Source of the DNA: Stenotrophomonas maltophilia
GTDB lineage: Bacteria > Pseudomonadota > Gammaproteobacteria > Xanthomonadales > Xanthomonadaceae
Reading direction: 5' to 3'
Assembly: GCA_900113425.1 (NCBI GenBank)
Contig: FOZF01000001.1
Location: forward strand, 722,358 to 786,357
DNA: 64,000 nucleotides
Numbering within the stretch: the stretch's first letter is position 1; each line of letters starts with the position of its first letter. Of this stretch, positions 62,801 to 64,000 are shown piece by piece. The notes under the pieces are model-generated. The model worked only from the letters and a program-made list of their open reading frames with translations. It searched no databases and was not told the origin of the DNA. Position numbers and translations under genes: made by a program.

Positions 62801-62862
62801 CAGCTGACCAGTGCGGTGCTCAGCAGCCGGCGCGCCGGCGTGCGGATAGTGGAATGCATCAT
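59806..62862 (-). CDS. Oar-like TonB-dependent receptor
   Basis: The 1018-residue receptor has a leader (ends PNALAQ) and a carboxypeptidase-regulatory-like domain at about residues 30-110 (ASLRGQVAGAQAGSEVTATNVATG). The plug follows (VAPTLLQEVRTSEVGKTVSLQQI), then a long barrel ending in F (KAEVGFRF). This is the Oar-type layout common in xanthomonads. It sits directly after the LacI-type gene and before the glycosidase and ABC genes, so it likely imports the oligosaccharide released outside. The start is ATG 62862 with a GGAG site 9 nt upstream. Confidence 0.9.
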   Translation of the reverse strand: MMHSTIRTPARRLLSTALVSCLMLAAAPNALAQSANASLRGQVAGAQAGSEVTATNVATGTVRRGTVRADGSYSLMGLDPGTYDVVANGQSQKVTVTVASTATLNFAGAASSTPGSTAATNLDTVNVVAPTLLQEVRTSEVGKTVSLQQIQTTPQVSRNFLEFADAVPGLIFTRDAKGNTSLRGGATNADGTNVYIDGVGQKSYVKGGGVAGQSGSAGNPFPQLAIGEYKVISGNYKAEYGQVSSAAVTAATKSGTNEFKGEAFYRYTDEDMRAKTPAERQGGKDKQVSAEKEYGFALGGPIIQDKAHFFVTYEAKRFDLPVTIAPDGAVTGAAGLLPPAGAAGLGPASQPFQQDLIFGKIDFEPTDNDRIELTFQDRDETQSQFSGQTSPEAGREVVNTDRRYALRWNHSGERYYNELMVTHEDSFNNPTPLTLANGITYTAPDGPEDRTIVKIGGASALDSQVKGQKGWSIEDNLTLDGIQWAGDHTIKMGVKYKQIDLYASDAAQINPTFTYSLGDPDFPDSIPYKAQFVKPVTGVSGVSGEVRSKSKQYGVFIQDDWQVNDHLQLNIGLRWDYEKTPSYLDFVTPQQVVDAIYSQDPRAPAGQTYADSLALGGLDISDYISNGHNRKAFKDAWQPRLGFSYDINADEQHVIHGGAGRSYDRDLFDNLQLETTKLALPQPTIYFRNPATGTCINGQAACYDWNPNLLNGIGNLQALVGSTSNAGLEVDLLNNKLKAPYSDQFSLGMSNQIGDWLTDATIARTLSYDGFAFTLGNRYPTGQFFDDPRLCGGTEPGLSQAWSCNVPGFGSLIIGQQGIKTRATQVLLSAQKPFTKESGWGTSIAYTWTTARHNRDINEKYAFDRGLIGDYPTIRSNGAPRHRLVVTGSYAGFWGITFGGKITLATPTAVNDWYPVPQASGYTLPTPQAAVPNANGKFLVGGKIFGYRSVDLQATKTFKMPGDTELYARLDIINVFDFDNFSTYNYVKTNGKLQASYNETGDIIGTPRQIKAEVGFRF

Positions 62863-62939
62863 CAACTCAATCTCCGGGTGGCGGCGACCGCGTGTGCGGT
62901 CCCCTGCGATCAATCAAAAAAGAAGGAACGCCTCCGGCT

Positions 62940-63962
62940 TCAACGGCCGGATGGCGGAGTGGTGGAATCGCGAACAACGAGACGGGGTACCAGGGTGTGC
63001 TTGTCCCCGGCCCCTTCCGTGGAGGTGCCGTCCATCAACTGCATCAGGCGCGTCATCGCCCGATCGCCAAGCTCGGCGATGCTGACCTGCATGGTGGTCA
63101 GCGACGGGTGAACGAAACGTGCCAGCGGAATGTCATCAAAACCCGCCAGGGCGACATCGGACGGAACATGGACGCCTGCCTGCGCAAAGGCGTACAGGCA
63201 GCCAAGTGCCATCATGTCGTTGGCGGCGAACACGGCATCGGGCAGCGTGCCGGCTGCCAACAACTCCTGACCGGCGCGATGGCCGGAAGCTTCGTCGAAA
63301 TCACCGGGCAGCTCGATGCCTTCGGCGCTGCCGCCGGCAGCCGCCAGCGCGTCACGGAAGCCGCGCAGGCGCTCGCGCGCGTCGAAGTTGAGGTCCGGGC
63401 CAGAAATGAACGCGATGCGCCGGTGACCGGCATCGAGCAGATGACGGGTCATCGCCATTGCGCCCGCGTGGTCGTCGATGCTCAACACCGGATGATCCTG
63501 CCCAGGCAGGTAGGTGTTGATCAGTACGGTGGGCAGCGACTGCGGCAGGTTGTCGGTCAGGAAGCCGGGGCTCTCGGCATAGGGCGAGAGCACCAGCAGG
63601 CCATCGACACGCCCGCGCATGGCGCGCAGGGCAGCACCCTGCTGCTCCTGGTCGCCGTGGTAGCTGGACACCAGCAGATGCTGGCGGCGACTGCGGGCAA
63701 CGCCGTCGATGCCGCGCATCAGCTCGGAGAAGAACTCGCCGTACAGGTCCGGCAGCACCACGCCGACCGTGTTGGTGCGGCGGCTGCTCAGGCTGCGGGC
63801 GGCGGCATGCGGGGTGTAACGCAGCCGTGCGGCCACCTCCAGCACCAGCTGGCGGACCGGTTCGGCAACATTTTCATGCCCGTTGAGCGCGCGGGAAACC
63901 GTGGCCACGGAGACCCGGGCTTCGCGTGCGACATCCTTGATTGTAATGGCTGCCTTGTTCAC
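62940..63962 (-). CDS. LacI-family transcriptional regulator
   Basis: The 340-residue repressor has an N-terminal helix-turn-helix (IKDVAREARVSVATVSRALNGHENVAEPVR, residues about 6-35) with the LacI hinge (AARSLSSRRTNTVGVVLPDLY). A sugar-binding-protein-like core follows (GAMAMTRHLLDAGHRRIAFISGP, then NDMMALGCLYAFAQAG). The GTG at 63962 is chosen, as GGAGG lies 8 nt upstream. It heads the glycan-uptake locus and probably controls it in response to the imported sugar. Confidence 0.93.
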   Translation of the reverse strand: MNKAAITIKDVAREARVSVATVSRALNGHENVAEPVRQLVLEVAARLRYTPHAAARSLSSRRTNTVGVVLPDLYGEFFSELMRGIDGVARSRRQHLLVSSYHGDQEQQGAALRAMRGRVDGLLVLSPYAESPGFLTDNLPQSLPTVLINTYLPGQDHPVLSIDDHAGAMAMTRHLLDAGHRRIAFISGPDLNFDARERLRGFRDALAAAGGSAEGIELPGDFDEASGHRAGQELLAAGTLPDAVFAANDMMALGCLYAFAQAGVHVPSDVALAGFDDIPLARFVHPSLTTMQVSIAELGDRAMTRLMQLMDGTSTEGAGDKHTLVPRLVVRDSTTPPSGR

Positions 63963-64000
63963 GAAGCCGCCCTCCACGGCTTGGACCTACCAGCATTGGC

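Overview
The window is high-GC (roughly two thirds G+C), densely coded gammaproteobacterial chromosome. Gene content and protein style fit the Xanthomonadaceae, most likely the Stenotrophomonas maltophilia complex. The best lineage clues are short GTAG-headed palindromes of the SMAG type, a 'transmembrane repetitive protein' next to nfuA, long TonB-dependent receptors and many glycine-zipper and lipoprotein genes. I see no rRNA, tRNA, prophage, insertion sequence or CRISPR array. The window looks like core chromosome with a few accessory cassettes.

Layout. 1-2.3 kb: end of the 2-oxoglutarate dehydrogenase operon (sucB 3' end, lpdA). 2.4-7.0 kb: two small envelope genes, then a TonB-dependent receptor and a PhoD-type phosphatase, translationally coupled and preceded by 11-bp tandem repeats resembling a Pho box. 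7.0-9.2 kb: dnaB, with a perfect DnaA box upstream, and an FMN reductase. 9.3-14.9 kb: an asparagine synthetase coupled to a fused alpha/beta 2-oxoacid dehydrogenase E1 that has no E2 or E3 nearby, then a GST and a GNAT acetyltransferase. 15-25.9 kb: glycine-zipper proteins, tatD, tcdA, a c'-type cytochrome, a cold-shock gene, pldA, arsC, a GST, class I fumarase, and an ECF41/SigJ sigma factor with its carboxymuconolactone-decarboxylase partner. 25.9-35.7 kb: a YejM/PbgA-like sulfatase-fold membrane protein divergent from an MsbA-type exporter, fpr under a Fur-box-like palindrome, glutathione peroxidase, an M3 peptidase, a cyclopropane-fatty-acid-synthase-type enzyme and a DUF3298-like lipoprotein. 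35.7-41.5 kb: GNAT, rhomboid protease, POT transporter, a degenerate EEP-fold protein, superoxide dismutase, and a barnase/barstar pair. 41.5-47.1 kb: transmembrane repetitive protein, nfuA, phhB with a TonB-domain lipoprotein, zupT, a 500-bp repeat-filled spacer and rluC. 47.5-50.8 kb: rne, divergent from rluC as in E. coli.

The last 13 kb (50.9-64 kb, all minus strand) is a complete glycan-uptake locus. In transcription order it holds a LacI-family regulator, an Oar-like TonB-dependent receptor, a GH144-type (PF10091) lipoprotein glycosidase, an ABC sugar-binding lipoprotein, two permeases, a large discoidin/six-hairpin glycosidase-like protein and an intact EEP-family hydrolase. From the GH144-like enzyme I infer a beta-1,2-glucan-type substrate; no ATPase subunit is encoded here. 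Inverted repeats sit mainly at convergent gene ends, which is consistent with a role in transcript 3' ends.
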